DNA of 58,186 nt from positions 1 through 58,186 of the forward strand of contig NZ_JAQVBV010000034.1 in the NCBI RefSeq assembly GCF_028690125.1, read 5' to 3'. Source of the DNA: Bacteroides sp. GTDB lineage: Bacteria; Bacteroidota; Bacteroidia; Bacteroidales; Bacteroidaceae. Position 1 is the stretch's first letter, and every line of letters starts with the position of its first letter. A model generated the notes under the pieces. That model did no database searches. It saw nothing but the letters and a program-made list of their open reading frames with translations, and was not told where the DNA came from. The translations under genes and the position numbers were made by a program. This document shows, piece after piece, positions 40,427-49,405 of this stretch.

Positions 40427-42607
40427 CTATTTACTACCCTCCAAACGATTCCTTTCGCTGGAAGATTGTTTCTCCACAGTCACTGCTCTGGATTTACTGC
40501 CTTGCTTGAAATTCCAAGTAAATGTCAATTTTAAAAGCCTTCCCTTCGATGCTAATGCAAAATGACTCATAGAATCATAACTTGGCACATTGCTGAAATA
40601 AGAATTTCTTCGATCAAAAATATTATCTATTCCAAGAGTAGCTACACAGCGACCATCGTTCCATTTTTTACGCAAATGGAGATTAAACGTATGATGGGGT
40701 TCAATTCCGCTATTGCCGGAAAATAAACGGCTGGCACCATTAAATTGTCCTTCCACCGAGTAGTCTTTTGGCAAATTGAAAGTTGCATTGGCATTTGCAA
40801 AATAGAGATAATGACTCATATAATCACTTTCCTTATACATACGTATATCCTGCCTTACTCCGATCAAATTAGCATTCAGATTCAACCAGGTCACAGGTTG
40901 CCAGGGAGCACTGACAGCTACAAACCAATGATTTTCCCGATTATGATTTTCATTAATAACATAAGAGATGTCCGAGTTCACAGCGTCTTCTTTCCCAAAT
41001 TCCCGGATAAGATCGCGATGCAAGTTTCCACCAACCGTTAATGTATATCGAAAGTTATAAACCAAAGTCATACTGAACTTATTAATATAAGTAGGCCGCA
41101 ATGTAGGATTTCCTATAAGATAACTATAATCAGATGTCTGAATCCGGTTAGGATTGAGAGCGGTAAATGCCGGTCGTTCAATGTACCGCCCATACTGTCC
41201 GATAAGCATCCATTTCCGAACTTCATCGAAATAGAAACTACCGTCCATATGAGGAAACCAGTCCCAGTATTTCCGTGTTTGCTGTTCAGTATCATTAGAA
41301 GTTTGCGTATATTCCCCCCGAAGTCCGAGATGGATAGCTCCTCTTTTCATATCCAAAGAATAAGTACCGTACAAAGCGCCGATGTTCTCACCATAATCAA
41401 GTTCATAACCATATTCGACATTTGGCTTCCAGCTTTCGTCCGGTTCCCGACCTTCATATAAAGCATCATCTTTCATACCTATATATGTATACTTCATACC
41501 TAACTGTAAAAAGGATTTCTTATTAAGCTGCTGCTTCCACGAAAAGTCGGCTGTTGCAATTTGATAAGTAACATCGGAGTGAGAACGGTAAACTGTATCT
41601 TTGTCAAGCGCACCTATTTGCTGAATGACCCGATATTGGTTATTACCTCTGGAATCTTTTGAAATATAATCAGCTACGAGCTTCAAAACAGAGCCTTCCT
41701 GATCCAATTTATGCACATAGTTGGCAGTACCCGAATACATATTATACATTTCTTTCTGGCGATATATACCCTGGCTTTCCATTTCTGTAGGACCAACAAA
41801 AAGGGATGAATAACTTTGGGAAGGCGAAATAAATCCGCGTCGCACATACTCAAACTCCACTCCTACACTGTTGGAATCATCCATTGTATAAACAGCCCCT
41901 GTCCTCACGGTTCCATAGCGCGAAGGTTGTTTCATGAGTGTCCTACTTGAAAAATCTTTTTCACCGTTAATATATTCGCGTGTTGTATATAAATCACCTT
42001 TATTTTGTGGAATCAGTGTACCGGATGCAAATCCATACAAATCCCATTTCCCACTATGGAAATTCAGACTTCCACTCGGCTGATAAGATTGCAAAGACGA
42101 TGCAAAAGAGGTATTCATAGAAAGATTTCCTTGTAATCCCTTTTCCATCCGACGTCTCATTATAATATGGATAGCACCACCTTGTGCGTTTGCATCCTTA
42201 TCTGCTCCTGACATTGGTATCACTTCAACACGTGCTATATCATCCGATTTTAATGAATGTAAATACTCTATCAACAATTCTCCTGTAAGTCTTATCTCCC
42301 GGTTATCAACATACACCTTCGTACCCGAAGAACCGTTGATAGATATTCGCTCGTCGGATAGCCATACACCGGGTGCTTGCTGTAAGAGTTCAACTCCATC
42401 TTTATTTAAACCAGTGGGCACGGATTGTACAAACCTATCAACCTTTCGTTTCACCAAACTTGTTTGTATAACCACCTCCTGCAATTGATATATTGAGTCT
42501 TTATTTAATGAATCTTTTACAAATATATTCTGAGATTTACCTTGGGCATATCCCAGAGAGGTTGTTCCAGTCATTCCAACTAGTAACAGTAAAGTCAGTA
42601 TTTTCAT
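40427..42607 (-). CDS. TonB-dependent outer membrane receptor (OMP_b-brl_3 type)
   Basis: This 726-residue receptor has a signal peptide (LLLLVGMTGTTSLGYAQ). It lacks a carboxypeptidase-like N-domain and enters the plug directly (LQEVVIQTSLVKRKVDRFVQ, LLQQAPGVWLSDERISINGS, TKVYVDNREIRLTG, VEVIPMSGADKDANAQGGAI). The rest is a barrel like the outer membrane beta-barrel family 3. It is co-transcribed with a DUF2141 gene, overlapping by 4 bases. Homologues are often linked to metal or peptide transport, but no substrate can be read from the sequence. The promoter carries palindromic operators, so it is regulated. Confidence 0.87.
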   Translation of the reverse strand: MKILTLLLLVGMTGTTSLGYAQGKSQNIFVKDSLNKDSIYQLQEVVIQTSLVKRKVDRFVQSVPTGLNKDGVELLQQAPGVWLSDERISINGSSGTKVYVDNREIRLTGELLIEYLHSLKSDDIARVEVIPMSGADKDANAQGGAIHIIMRRRMEKGLQGNLSMNTSFASSLQSYQPSGSLNFHSGKWDLYGFASGTLIPQNKGDLYTTREYINGEKDFSSRTLMKQPSRYGTVRTGAVYTMDDSNSVGVEFEYVRRGFISPSQSYSSLFVGPTEMESQGIYRQKEMYNMYSGTANYVHKLDQEGSVLKLVADYISKDSRGNNQYRVIQQIGALDKDTVYRSHSDVTYQIATADFSWKQQLNKKSFLQLGMKYTYIGMKDDALYEGREPDESWKPNVEYGYELDYGENIGALYGTYSLDMKRGAIHLGLRGEYTQTSNDTEQQTRKYWDWFPHMDGSFYFDEVRKWMLIGQYGRYIERPAFTALNPNRIQTSDYSYLIGNPTLRPTYINKFSMTLVYNFRYTLTVGGNLHRDLIREFGKEDAVNSDISYVINENHNRENHWFVAVSAPWQPVTWLNLNANLIGVRQDIRMYKESDYMSHYLYFANANATFNLPKDYSVEGQFNGASRLFSGNSGIEPHHTFNLHLRKKWNDGRCVATLGIDNIFDRRNSYFSNVPSYDSMSHFALASKGRLLKLTFTWNFKQGSKSRAVTVEKQSSSERNRLEGSK

Positions 42608-42978
42608 TGTTGAACAGGATAATAAATCTTAACCTTCATTGTTGCCGGAGCATCCTGCTCCTTTTTACATTTTTCTCTTGCATATCCTTCCACAGGAATC
42701 CCTTTATCATCCATATCAAGTTCCCAATTAGCATTTTCATCATGATAGAGAGATACCAGAAATTTCTTCCATGGAACATCTTTCAAAATAACAGTTACCG
42801 TATCCTTTACGGCAGGCAACATGGCGTATACAGGCTTTGATTCAGAATCCGCCTGAGCCATCACCATTATACTTCCTTTAGCACTACGAATGCCACGAAT
42901 CTCTACTTTTACCTCTTGGGAAAAGACAACCGTCTGGCAACAAATGAGTCCTAATGCAATGATTAATAAGCGTTTCAT
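42604..42978 (-). CDS. Exported DUF2141 protein
   Basis: This 124-residue protein has a signal peptide (LLIIALGLICCQTVVFSQ) and the DUF2141 pattern: VEIRGIRSAKGSIMVMAQAD, then VTVILKDVPWKKFLVSLYHDENANWELDMD and GIPVEGYARE near the C-terminus. The HDENANWELDMDDKGIP stretch is the family hallmark, with possible calcium-type ligands. It is first in the operon with the TonB receptor. It is a small periplasmic beta-sandwich protein; its role is not established. Confidence 0.82.
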   Translation of the reverse strand: MKRLLIIALGLICCQTVVFSQEVKVEIRGIRSAKGSIMVMAQADSESKPVYAMLPAVKDTVTVILKDVPWKKFLVSLYHDENANWELDMDDKGIPVEGYAREKCKKEQDAPATMKVKIYYPVQQ

Positions 42979-43019
42979 CTTTTATTTGTCTTTATTAAAT
43001 TAGTTGATAATATTTAAAT

Positions 43020-43036
43020 GGTTTATTTTATAAACC
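43020..43036. promoter_or_regulatory. Palindromic operator in the leader of the DUF2141-TonB receptor operon
   Basis: GGTTTATTTTATAAACC, a 17-bp palindrome identical to the copy at 43098-43114. It lies about 45 bases downstream of the expected transcription start, in the untranslated leader. Two identical copies 78 bases apart suggest cooperative binding by a dimeric repressor. Confidence 0.7.
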
Positions 43037-43085
43037 AAAAACAGATAAAAATAAGCAAGGAGCTGCGCATCTCCTTACTTCGGTG

Positions 43086-43117
43086 CAAATATAAATAGGT
43101 TTATTTTATAAACCAAA
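43086..43117 (-). promoter_or_regulatory. Promoter of the DUF2141-TonB receptor operon
   Basis: Minus strand: TTTG (43117-43114), 20 bases, TATATTTG (43093-43086), a perfect match. The palindrome at 43098-43114 fills the spacer between the two boxes. Confidence 0.82.
43098..43114. promoter_or_regulatory. Palindromic operator between the -33 and -7 boxes
   Basis: GGTTTATTTTATAAACC, the second identical 17-bp palindrome. It lies inside the core promoter, so a bound protein would block RNA polymerase. The winged-helix protein encoded at 39503-39790 downstream is the nearest candidate binder. Confidence 0.75.
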
Positions 43118-43134
43118 CATTTTAGAAGAATATT

Positions 43135-43174
43135 AAAAAAGCCTTCCCGTCATTTATCAATACGACAGGAAGGC
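43135..43174 (-). terminator. Terminator of the sigma-factor gene
   Basis: GCCTTCCCGTC (43141-43151) pairs with GACAGGAAGGC (43164-43174), one mismatch; on the minus strand it is followed by TTTTTT. It ends transcription from the sigma gene before the TonB receptor promoter. Confidence 0.75.
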
Positions 43175-43223
43175 TCATCACTTTGACCTTAAACTACACA
43201 ATTGTCATAGAGACATTGGTATA

Positions 43224-43727
43224 TCATGAAAAATCCTTCAATTCTTCTTTCAATCGCTTACGTATAAAGAATAAGCGGCTTTTTACAGTTCCTATCGGCA
43301 ACCCTAATTTCTCGGCAATTTCCCTATATTTAAATCCGGCAACAAACATCTGGAAAGGTATTTTCATATCTTCGGGTATAGTATGTATGATACGGTATAG
43401 TTGTTTTATATCATATGTTAATTCAAAATGTTCGGCCTCTTCATCTTTTATCATATTTTGTTGTTGGGCGGAATAAGTATCGTCAATCATCCTCATCTCA
43501 CGAGTTGCACGACGATAGTTATTAATGAAGATATTTCTCATAATGGTATACATCCACCCTTTCAAGTTTTTAGCATGAGTAAATTTCTCATGACTGTCTA
43601 ATGCTTGCAACACGCAATCTTGTACCAAATCATTAGCAGAATCCCGGTTAGCCGTCAATTTATATGCAAAACGATGCAAATCCGATTCCATCGCTAATAT
43701 TCCTTGTGTAAAATCTCTTTTTTCCAT
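43224..43727 (-). CDS. RNA polymerase ECF sigma factor
   Basis: This 167-residue protein has region 2 (MESDLHRFAYKLTANRDSAN, DLVQDCVLQALDSHEKF, LKGWMYTIMRNIFINNYRR) and region 4 (IPFQMFVAGFKYREIAEKLG, LPIGTVKSRLFFIRKRLKEE). No anti-sigma gene is next to it; it is a single-gene unit with its own terminator. It is divergent from a DcaP-like porin gene. Sigma factors of this type in Bacteroides may act in stress or differentiation responses. Its targets are not visible from the window. Confidence 0.92.
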   Translation of the reverse strand: MEKRDFTQGILAMESDLHRFAYKLTANRDSANDLVQDCVLQALDSHEKFTHAKNLKGWMYTIMRNIFINNYRRATREMRMIDDTYSAQQQNMIKDEEAEHFELTYDIKQLYRIIHTIPEDMKIPFQMFVAGFKYREIAEKLGLPIGTVKSRLFFIRKRLKEELKDFS

Positions 43728-43890
43728 TGTCGTATTTAAATTATCTAATTAGCACGATACAAAGATCCGCTTTTCTAGAATGATTATAAATAGCAATTCT
43801 TCCGATAAGTTTGGCTATTTTTCCTTTACCCCTCTCAACCATTTCTTTTCTTAGTTGTTGTTTGGACATTCACCTAAAACTTAACTGATA

Positions 43891-45180
43891 ATGAAAACAA
43901 GCTTTAAAATGGTATTGATGCTACTCGGGGTAGGAATTTTCCCCTTGTGTGCCCAAGCACAGAAGAATGTAATTATAGAAGATCAGGAACCTAATTCCAT
44001 CATGTTTGTCTCACGCGACAAGGCAGGAGATGAAATTATCCGAATCATGAACGACCGGCAGCAATTTCGTTTTCACGACCCGAATGCTCCTCGTTTTTTA
44101 TTAACCGACCAAAAAGGGAAATTTGCTTTGGGTATCGGTGGTTACGTACGTGCTACAGCTGAATATGATTTCGGTGGTATAGTGGACAACGTGGATTTTT
44201 ATCCCGCATTAATCCCCCAAAAAGGAAGTGGGAATTTTGCCAGAAATCAATTTCAGATGGATATCACCACCACCACTCTATTTTTAAAGTTGGTTGGACA
44301 CACCAAACATCTTGGTGATTTCGTCATATATACTGCCGGAAACTTCCGTGGTGACGGAAATACATTTGAATTGCAAAACGCTTATGCACAGTTCCTCGGA
44401 TTCACCATCGGATATAATTATGGTATGTTCATGGATCTTTCCGCATTGCCTCCTACAATTGACTTTGCGGGTCCCAACGGCTCTGCCTTCTACCGCACAA
44501 CTCAATTAAGCTATATGTATAATAAACTAAAAAACTGGAAACTCGGTGTAGCTATGGAAATGCCTTCAGTAGATGGTACAACCAATAATGATGTTTCCAT
44601 CAGTACTCAACGAATGCCGGACTTCGCAGCTTCTGCACAGTACAACTGGAATAGTAATGGTCACATCAAACTGGCAGCTATCGTTCGCAGCATGACCTAT
44701 TCAAGTGCAGTACATGATAAAGCTTTCTCCAGTACGGGATTCGGTTTGCAAGCATCCAGTACATTCAATATTACTAAAAAATGGCAAGTATACGGACAGT
44801 TTAATTATGGCAAAGGAATCGGTACATATCTAAATGATTTTAGTAATCTAAATGTAGATATTGTACCTGATCCTGAAAATGAAGGAAAAATGCAGGTTCT
44901 CCCAATGTTAGGATGGTATGCAGGATTGCAATATAACATAACTCCGAATATATTTGTATCCGGAACCTATAGCTTATCCAGACTTTATTCCGAACACAAC
45001 TATCCAAGTTCAAACCCGGAAGCTTATCGCAAAGGACAATATTTTGTTGCTAATGCATTCTGGAATGTCAGCAGTAATTTGCAAGTAGGTGTAGAATATC
45101 TGAGAGGATGGCGTACAGATTTTAGCTCTTCAACCCGTCACGCCAATCGGTTGAATGCATTAGTACAGTATTCTTTCTAA
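43891..45180 (+). CDS. DcaP-like outer membrane porin
   Basis: This 429-residue protein has a signal peptide (LLGVGIFPLCAQAQ). Its body resembles DcaP-type trimeric porins: the FALGIGGYVRATAEYDFGGI segment, DFYPALIPQKGSG, FQMDITTTTLFLKLVG, and the FSDLSALPPTIDFAG-like region, with a C-terminal Phe after VQYS. It forms an outer-membrane channel; in other bacteria DcaP passes dicarboxylates or small anionic compounds, but the substrate here is unknown. It ends at a bidirectional terminator shared with the convergent FadL gene. Confidence 0.8.
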   Translation: MKTSFKMVLMLLGVGIFPLCAQAQKNVIIEDQEPNSIMFVSRDKAGDEIIRIMNDRQQFRFHDPNAPRFLLTDQKGKFALGIGGYVRATAEYDFGGIVDNVDFYPALIPQKGSGNFARNQFQMDITTTTLFLKLVGHTKHLGDFVIYTAGNFRGDGNTFELQNAYAQFLGFTIGYNYGMFMDLSALPPTIDFAGPNGSAFYRTTQLSYMYNKLKNWKLGVAMEMPSVDGTTNNDVSISTQRMPDFAASAQYNWNSNGHIKLAAIVRSMTYSSAVHDKAFSSTGFGLQASSTFNITKKWQVYGQFNYGKGIGTYLNDFSNLNVDIVPDPENEGKMQVLPMLGWYAGLQYNITPNIFVSGTYSLSRLYSEHNYPSSNPEAYRKGQYFVANAFWNVSSNLQVGVEYLRGWRTDFSSSTRHANRLNALVQYSF

Positions 45181-45273
45181 TCTAACTTAGGCCCGATTGG
45201 AGAATCGTAGATTCTATGTCAAGCTTTCAGCCTGAATGTATTATACCGAATTTACATGATATTAAATAATAAT

Positions 45274-45307
45274 AAAGCCGTCTCAAGACAATGTCCGAGA
45301 CGGCTTT
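45274..45307. terminator. Bidirectional terminator between convergent porin genes
   Basis: AAAGCCGTCTC (45274-45284) pairs perfectly with GAGACGGCTTT (45297-45307), followed by T residues on the plus strand and by T residues on the minus strand (complement of AATAATAAA). Confidence 0.85.
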
Positions 45308-45335
45308 TTCTATAATTAAAGGTTGGATTATGAAA

Positions 45336-46688
45336 TCAAAATCTGTAATCTATACTTGCACCAAATACCTTATTAGTACGGCTATATACATTCGTCCCAC
45401 TCAATCCGGTATTGTTATAGTTCTTTGAAGTTTTCGTGTAATCGTCATAGTTAGTCCACATATAACCCACGTTTAAAGCAGCTCTTTCACTCAACTTCAA
45501 CTTCGCCCCAAAACCCAAAGTATAAGAGTCACAAGAGAAACTGGTATCGCTTTGGAAGTTATCGGACAATCCGTAATCTGTGATTTGACCACCACAACTC
45601 AACGTCAGATATTTGGTGACATCCCATTCAATCCCGGCAAGATACTCATTAGTTCCTTTGGTCAAGAATTTCTGTTTGTTATCTGCCATACCTGCGTTCT
45701 TATCATCATAGAAATGATATTCTACTGACGCACGTAATGTCGGAATAAACTCATAAGCCACTGCTACCGAAAGCATAGAAGGTATATCATTCGGAGTATT
45801 CACACCATGCTTAAAGGCAGCTAGAGCACCATCAGCAGCTGTGTTTTCTTTCGTATCGTTCTCAATATTCAAATTCGTTTTAAACTCATACTTGGCACCA
45901 ATATTGAACTTACCAAACTTGGCATCCACACCGATAACCGGAGTCAATCCCCAGCCCGTTTGGTCGCAGTCCAGTTCCAGAGGATCCATTAGCTGCGCAC
46001 CACCTAAAGCATCCTTCAAATTAGCTCGCAGAAAGCCTTTATAGCCACCCGTAAAGTAATTCATACGCCCACCGGCAAATGCAGAAAGCCATTCATTGAT
46101 TTTGTAAGTCAAGCCCAATTGCAAAGAATAGATATATTGTTTGCCATCCATCGCACTGTTGATGTTATACATATCAGGAGTCACAATCTTGCCTTCTTTC
46201 TTCAAGGCTGTCTGGAAAATACCTGCCATAGCCAATGATTCGAACATAGGCAGACCATCGTCAAACGAAGCTTTTCCTCCTCCGGCAGTAATCGCAAAGA
46301 AACCGGAGACTGTCCAATCACCTTTTTTATAAGCAGCAAACAAACTGGGAATAATCGGAGCAGCAGCTTTTCCTTTATAATACTTGTTGAACGGTTGGTC
46401 GGAAACAGTAGGCTTTGTACCATCAAAACCGTTATAAGTAAAAAAACTAGCATCAATATTTCTTGTTTGGAAAGCACTTTGAATGCTCAAACCCATATGA
46501 AAACCATCATTAGGCAAGAATGCCAAACCGGCAGGATTAGACAAAGCAGCATCTATTTCGGTAGTAGCACCACGAGATAACATACGAAGAAATGCAGCAT
46601 GCTGATTTGTATTTGTCAGGATACCGCCTGCAAAAGTTGGAATTGAAACGATTAACATCACAATGCTAATCAAAGAAAATCTTCTCAT
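45336..46688 (-). CDS. FadL/OmpP1/TodX-family outer membrane transporter
   Basis: This 450-residue protein has a signal peptide (LISIVMLIVSIPTFAGG). It carries the FadL-family start: AAFLRMLSRGATTEIDAALS, followed by NPAGLAFL, where the conserved NPAG motif lies in the hatch. The rest is a 14-strand barrel ending in Phe. The family moves long-chain fatty acids and other hydrophobic molecules through the outer membrane by lateral diffusion. No fatty acid gene is beside it. It is transcribed leftward, ending at the shared terminator. Confidence 0.9.
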   Translation of the reverse strand: MRRFSLISIVMLIVSIPTFAGGILTNTNQHAAFLRMLSRGATTEIDAALSNPAGLAFLPNDGFHMGLSIQSAFQTRNIDASFFTYNGFDGTKPTVSDQPFNKYYKGKAAAPIIPSLFAAYKKGDWTVSGFFAITAGGGKASFDDGLPMFESLAMAGIFQTALKKEGKIVTPDMYNINSAMDGKQYIYSLQLGLTYKINEWLSAFAGGRMNYFTGGYKGFLRANLKDALGGAQLMDPLELDCDQTGWGLTPVIGVDAKFGKFNIGAKYEFKTNLNIENDTKENTAADGALAAFKHGVNTPNDIPSMLSVAVAYEFIPTLRASVEYHFYDDKNAGMADNKQKFLTKGTNEYLAGIEWDVTKYLTLSCGGQITDYGLSDNFQSDTSFSCDSYTLGFGAKLKLSERAALNVGYMWTNYDDYTKTSKNYNNTGLSGTNVYSRTNKVFGASIDYRF

Positions 46689-46716
46689 CTAAATCTTTTT
46701 TAAGTTATTTTGGGCG

Positions 46717-46724
46717 CAAAGTTA
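46717..46724 (-). promoter_or_regulatory. -7 box of the FadL-like gene
   Basis: The minus strand reads TAACTTTG 28 bases before the start codon. The -33 region is T-rich but lacks TTTG at the usual spacing. Confidence 0.5.
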
Positions 46725-46894
46725 CAACAATCTTGCACATAGAAAATACATATGTGCATTTTTTTTCGTTTCTTCTCTATTTTAATTGAAAATAAAAACT
46801 GTTTCATTAGAAACCGTATAGCCTGAAGCTAAAATAAAAGATGAACAAATCAGAGAATGAAGACGTTTATTATCTATAATAAAAACAGATCATT

Positions 46895-47896
46895 ATGGCC
46901 TATACGATTGCTTTTTTTGGGACAAAACCCTACGATGAAGCTTCTTTCAATAATAAAAATAAAGAGTTCGGATTTGAACTTCGGTATTATAAAGGACATC
47001 TGAATAAAAACAATGTACTTCTTACACAAGGAGTAGATGCTGTATGCATTTTTGTCAATGATGTAGCCGATGCAGAAGTGATGCACATTATGGCGGCTAA
47101 CGGAGTAAAGTTACTTGCTCTGCGCTGTGCCGGATTCAATAACGTAGACCTGAATGCAGCAGCCATAAACAACATTACCGTTGTGCGTGTACCGGCTTAT
47201 TCGCCCTACGCTGTAGCCGAATATACGGTTGCCCTCATGCTATCCTTAAACAGAAAGATACCACGTGCCACCTGGCGTACCAAAGACGGCAACTTTTCAC
47301 TTCACGGATTAATGGGATTCGATATGCATGGAAAGACTGCAGGTATCATCGGCACTGGTAAAATAGCCAAAATCCTGATTCATATTCTGAAAGGGTTCGG
47401 CATGAATATATTAGCCTACGACCTTTATCCGGACTATAACTTTGCTCGTGAAGAACAGATCGTATATACTTCACTGGACGAATTGTACCATAGTTCCGAT
47501 ATCATCTCTCTTCATTGCCCCCTTACCGAACAGACCAAATACTTGATTAACGACTATTCTATCAGTAAAATGAAAGATGGTGTAATGATTATCAATACCG
47601 GTCGCGGACAGCTGATTCACACCAACGCGCTGATTGAAGGTTTAAAAAACAAAAAGATTGGTTCTGCCGGACTGGATGTATATGAAGAAGAAAGCGAATA
47701 CTTTTATGAAGATCAGTCCGACCGTATTATCGACGATGATGTATTGGCACGTCTACTTTCATTCAACAACGTGATTGTCACTTCCCACCAAGCTTTTTTT
47801 ACCAAGGAAGCAATGGGGAATATCGCTATGACAACATTACAAAACATCATAGATTTTATCAATCATAAGCCTTTGCTAAATGAAGTGAAGAGATAG
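46895..47896 (+). CDS. ldhA: D-lactate dehydrogenase (2-hydroxyacid dehydrogenase)
   Basis: This 333-residue cytoplasmic enzyme reduces pyruvate to D-lactate with NADH, or a similar 2-ketoacid. The Rossmann motif is GIIGTGKIAKILIHILKGFG followed by an acidic residue (AYD), which selects NAD. Catalytic residues are the Arg before NTGRGQLIHT, the Glu in VYEEESEYF and the His in VTSHQAFFTKEA. LRCAGFNNVDLNA and SPYAVAEYTVALML are family signatures of D-LDH rather than glycerate dehydrogenases. The length is standard. Pirin and pdxH genes follow on the same strand. Confidence 0.92.
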   Translation: MAYTIAFFGTKPYDEASFNNKNKEFGFELRYYKGHLNKNNVLLTQGVDAVCIFVNDVADAEVMHIMAANGVKLLALRCAGFNNVDLNAAAINNITVVRVPAYSPYAVAEYTVALMLSLNRKIPRATWRTKDGNFSLHGLMGFDMHGKTAGIIGTGKIAKILIHILKGFGMNILAYDLYPDYNFAREEQIVYTSLDELYHSSDIISLHCPLTEQTKYLINDYSISKMKDGVMIINTGRGQLIHTNALIEGLKNKKIGSAGLDVYEEESEYFYEDQSDRIIDDDVLARLLSFNNVIVTSHQAFFTKEAMGNIAMTTLQNIIDFINHKPLLNEVKR

Positions 47897-47956
47897 AACT
47901 TTTCCATTTCACCTTTTGTTCAGCAAGCATATAAACATTAAAAAAAGGAGAGATTT

Positions 47957-48661
47957 ATGAAAAAAGTAATACATAAAGCAGATACGAGAGGGCATTCGAA
48001 AACTGATTGGCTAGATAGTTACCACACTTTCAGTTTCGACGAATACTTCGACTCCGACCGCATCAATTTCGGTGCACTTCGTGTATTGAATGATGATAAG
48101 GTAGCACCCGGAGAAGGTTTTCAAACTCATCCTCATAAAAATATGGAGATTGTTTCCATCCCCTTAAAGGGGCATCTGCAACATGGGGATAGTAAGAAGA
48201 ACAGCCGGATTATCACTGTTGGTGAAATGCAGGTGATGAGTGCCGGAACCGGAATCTTTCATAGCGAAATGAATGCAAGTCCCGTAGTGCCGGTGGAGTT
48301 TCTACAAATATGGATCATGCCAAGAGAACGTAATACACGTCCTGTTTATCAAGATTTCAGTTTCCGTGAATTAGAGCGTCCGAATGAACTGGCAGTCATT
48401 CTATCACCAGACGGAAGTACTCCTGCTTCATTGCTGCAAGATACCTGGTTCTCTATCGGGAAAGTAGAAGCGGGTAAGAAACTTGGTTATCATATGCATC
48501 AAAGTCATGCCGGAGCATACATCTTTCTCATCGAAGGAGAAATTGTTCTAGATGGTGAAGTATTGAAACGTCGTGATGGAATAGGTATTTATGACTCCAT
48601 GAGTTTTGAGCTGGAAACATTAAAAGATTCGTATATCTTGTTGATCGAGGTCCCTATGTAG
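47957..48661 (+). CDS. Pirin-family protein
   Basis: This 234-residue protein is a bicupin. The metal site is in HPHKNMEIVSIPLKGHLQHG with further ligands in FHSEMNAS, and the second cupin has YHMHQSHAGAYIFLIEGE. The start RGHSKTDWLDSYHTFSF is typical. Some pirins act as quercetin 2,3-dioxygenases, others as redox or transcription cofactors, so no single reaction is assigned. An AAGGAG ribosome-binding site stands 7 bases before the ATG, an unusual feature in this genus. It is 60 bases downstream of the D-lactate dehydrogenase gene. Confidence 0.9.
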   Translation: MKKVIHKADTRGHSKTDWLDSYHTFSFDEYFDSDRINFGALRVLNDDKVAPGEGFQTHPHKNMEIVSIPLKGHLQHGDSKKNSRIITVGEMQVMSAGTGIFHSEMNASPVVPVEFLQIWIMPRERNTRPVYQDFSFRELERPNELAVILSPDGSTPASLLQDTWFSIGKVEAGKKLGYHMHQSHAGAYIFLIEGEIVLDGEVLKRRDGIGIYDSMSFELETLKDSYILLIEVPM

Positions 48662-48692
48662 AAAAAGTTTGTATATTGTAACTATTCAATTT

Positions 48693-49337
48693 ATGGAAAT
48701 AAATCTAGCCGGCATACGGCAGGAATATACTAAAAGCGGGTTGAGGGAATGTGAACTTCCCAATGACCCGCTTTTACTTTTTAGTCGGTGGTTGCAGGAA
48801 GCAATTGATGCAGAAGTGAATGAACCGACAGCCGTAATTGTGGGTAGTGTATCAGCAGAAGGAAAACCTTCTACACGTACTGTCTTGCTAAAAGGTTTGC
48901 ATGACGGAAAATTCATTTTTTACACTAATTATGAAAGCCGAAAAGGGAAGCAATTGGCACATAACCCATTTATTTCACTCTCTTTCGTCTGGCACGAACT
49001 TGAAAGACAAGTACATATAGAAGGAATTGCGACTAAAGTTCCTCAAGAAGAGTCGGATAAATATTTTCGTAAGCGTCCATACAAAAGCCGGATCGGAGCA
49101 CGGATTTCCCCACAAAGCCAGCCAATCAAGAGCCGGATGCAATTGATACGTGCCTTCGTAAAAGAGGCGGCCCGATGGATAGGCAAAGAAGTGGAAAGGC
49201 CTGAGAATTGGGGCGGATATGCCGTCACTCCCACAAGAATAGAATTCTGGCAAGGAAGACCCAATCGACTGCACGACCGCTTTTTATATACTCTCAACTC
49301 AGACGGTAAATGGGAAATCAGTCGTCGTGCTCCCTGA
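48693..49337 (+). CDS. pdxH: Pyridoxamine 5'-phosphate oxidase
   Basis: The protein has 214 residues from the ATG at 48693, standard length. It oxidises pyridoxamine or pyridoxine phosphate to pyridoxal phosphate with FMN and oxygen. FMN- and substrate-binding motifs are visible: RTVLLKGLHDGKFIFYTNYE, SRKGKQLAHNPFISLSFVW, ERQVHIEGIATKV, FRKRPYKSRIGARISPQS and RIEFWQGRPNRLHDRF. The presence in an anaerobe is common in Bacteroides, probably as part of low-oxygen use. The gene is 31 bases after the pirin gene and probably co-transcribed. Confidence 0.95.
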   Translation: MEINLAGIRQEYTKSGLRECELPNDPLLLFSRWLQEAIDAEVNEPTAVIVGSVSAEGKPSTRTVLLKGLHDGKFIFYTNYESRKGKQLAHNPFISLSFVWHELERQVHIEGIATKVPQEESDKYFRKRPYKSRIGARISPQSQPIKSRMQLIRAFVKEAARWIGKEVERPENWGGYAVTPTRIEFWQGRPNRLHDRFLYTLNSDGKWEISRRAP

Positions 49338-49351
49338 TTTCGTCGTTTTTT

Positions 49352-49383
49352 TTTGGCTACTCCAACTAGAATACGTAATATTG
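49352..49383 (+). promoter_or_regulatory. Promoter of the metallo-beta-lactamase-fold gene
   Basis: TTTG (49352-49355), 20 bases, TAATATTG (49376-49383; one mismatch in the -7 box). The next ATG is 22 bases downstream. Confidence 0.55.
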
Positions 49384-49405
49384 CAACCTATAATTAGAAC
49401 ATTTT

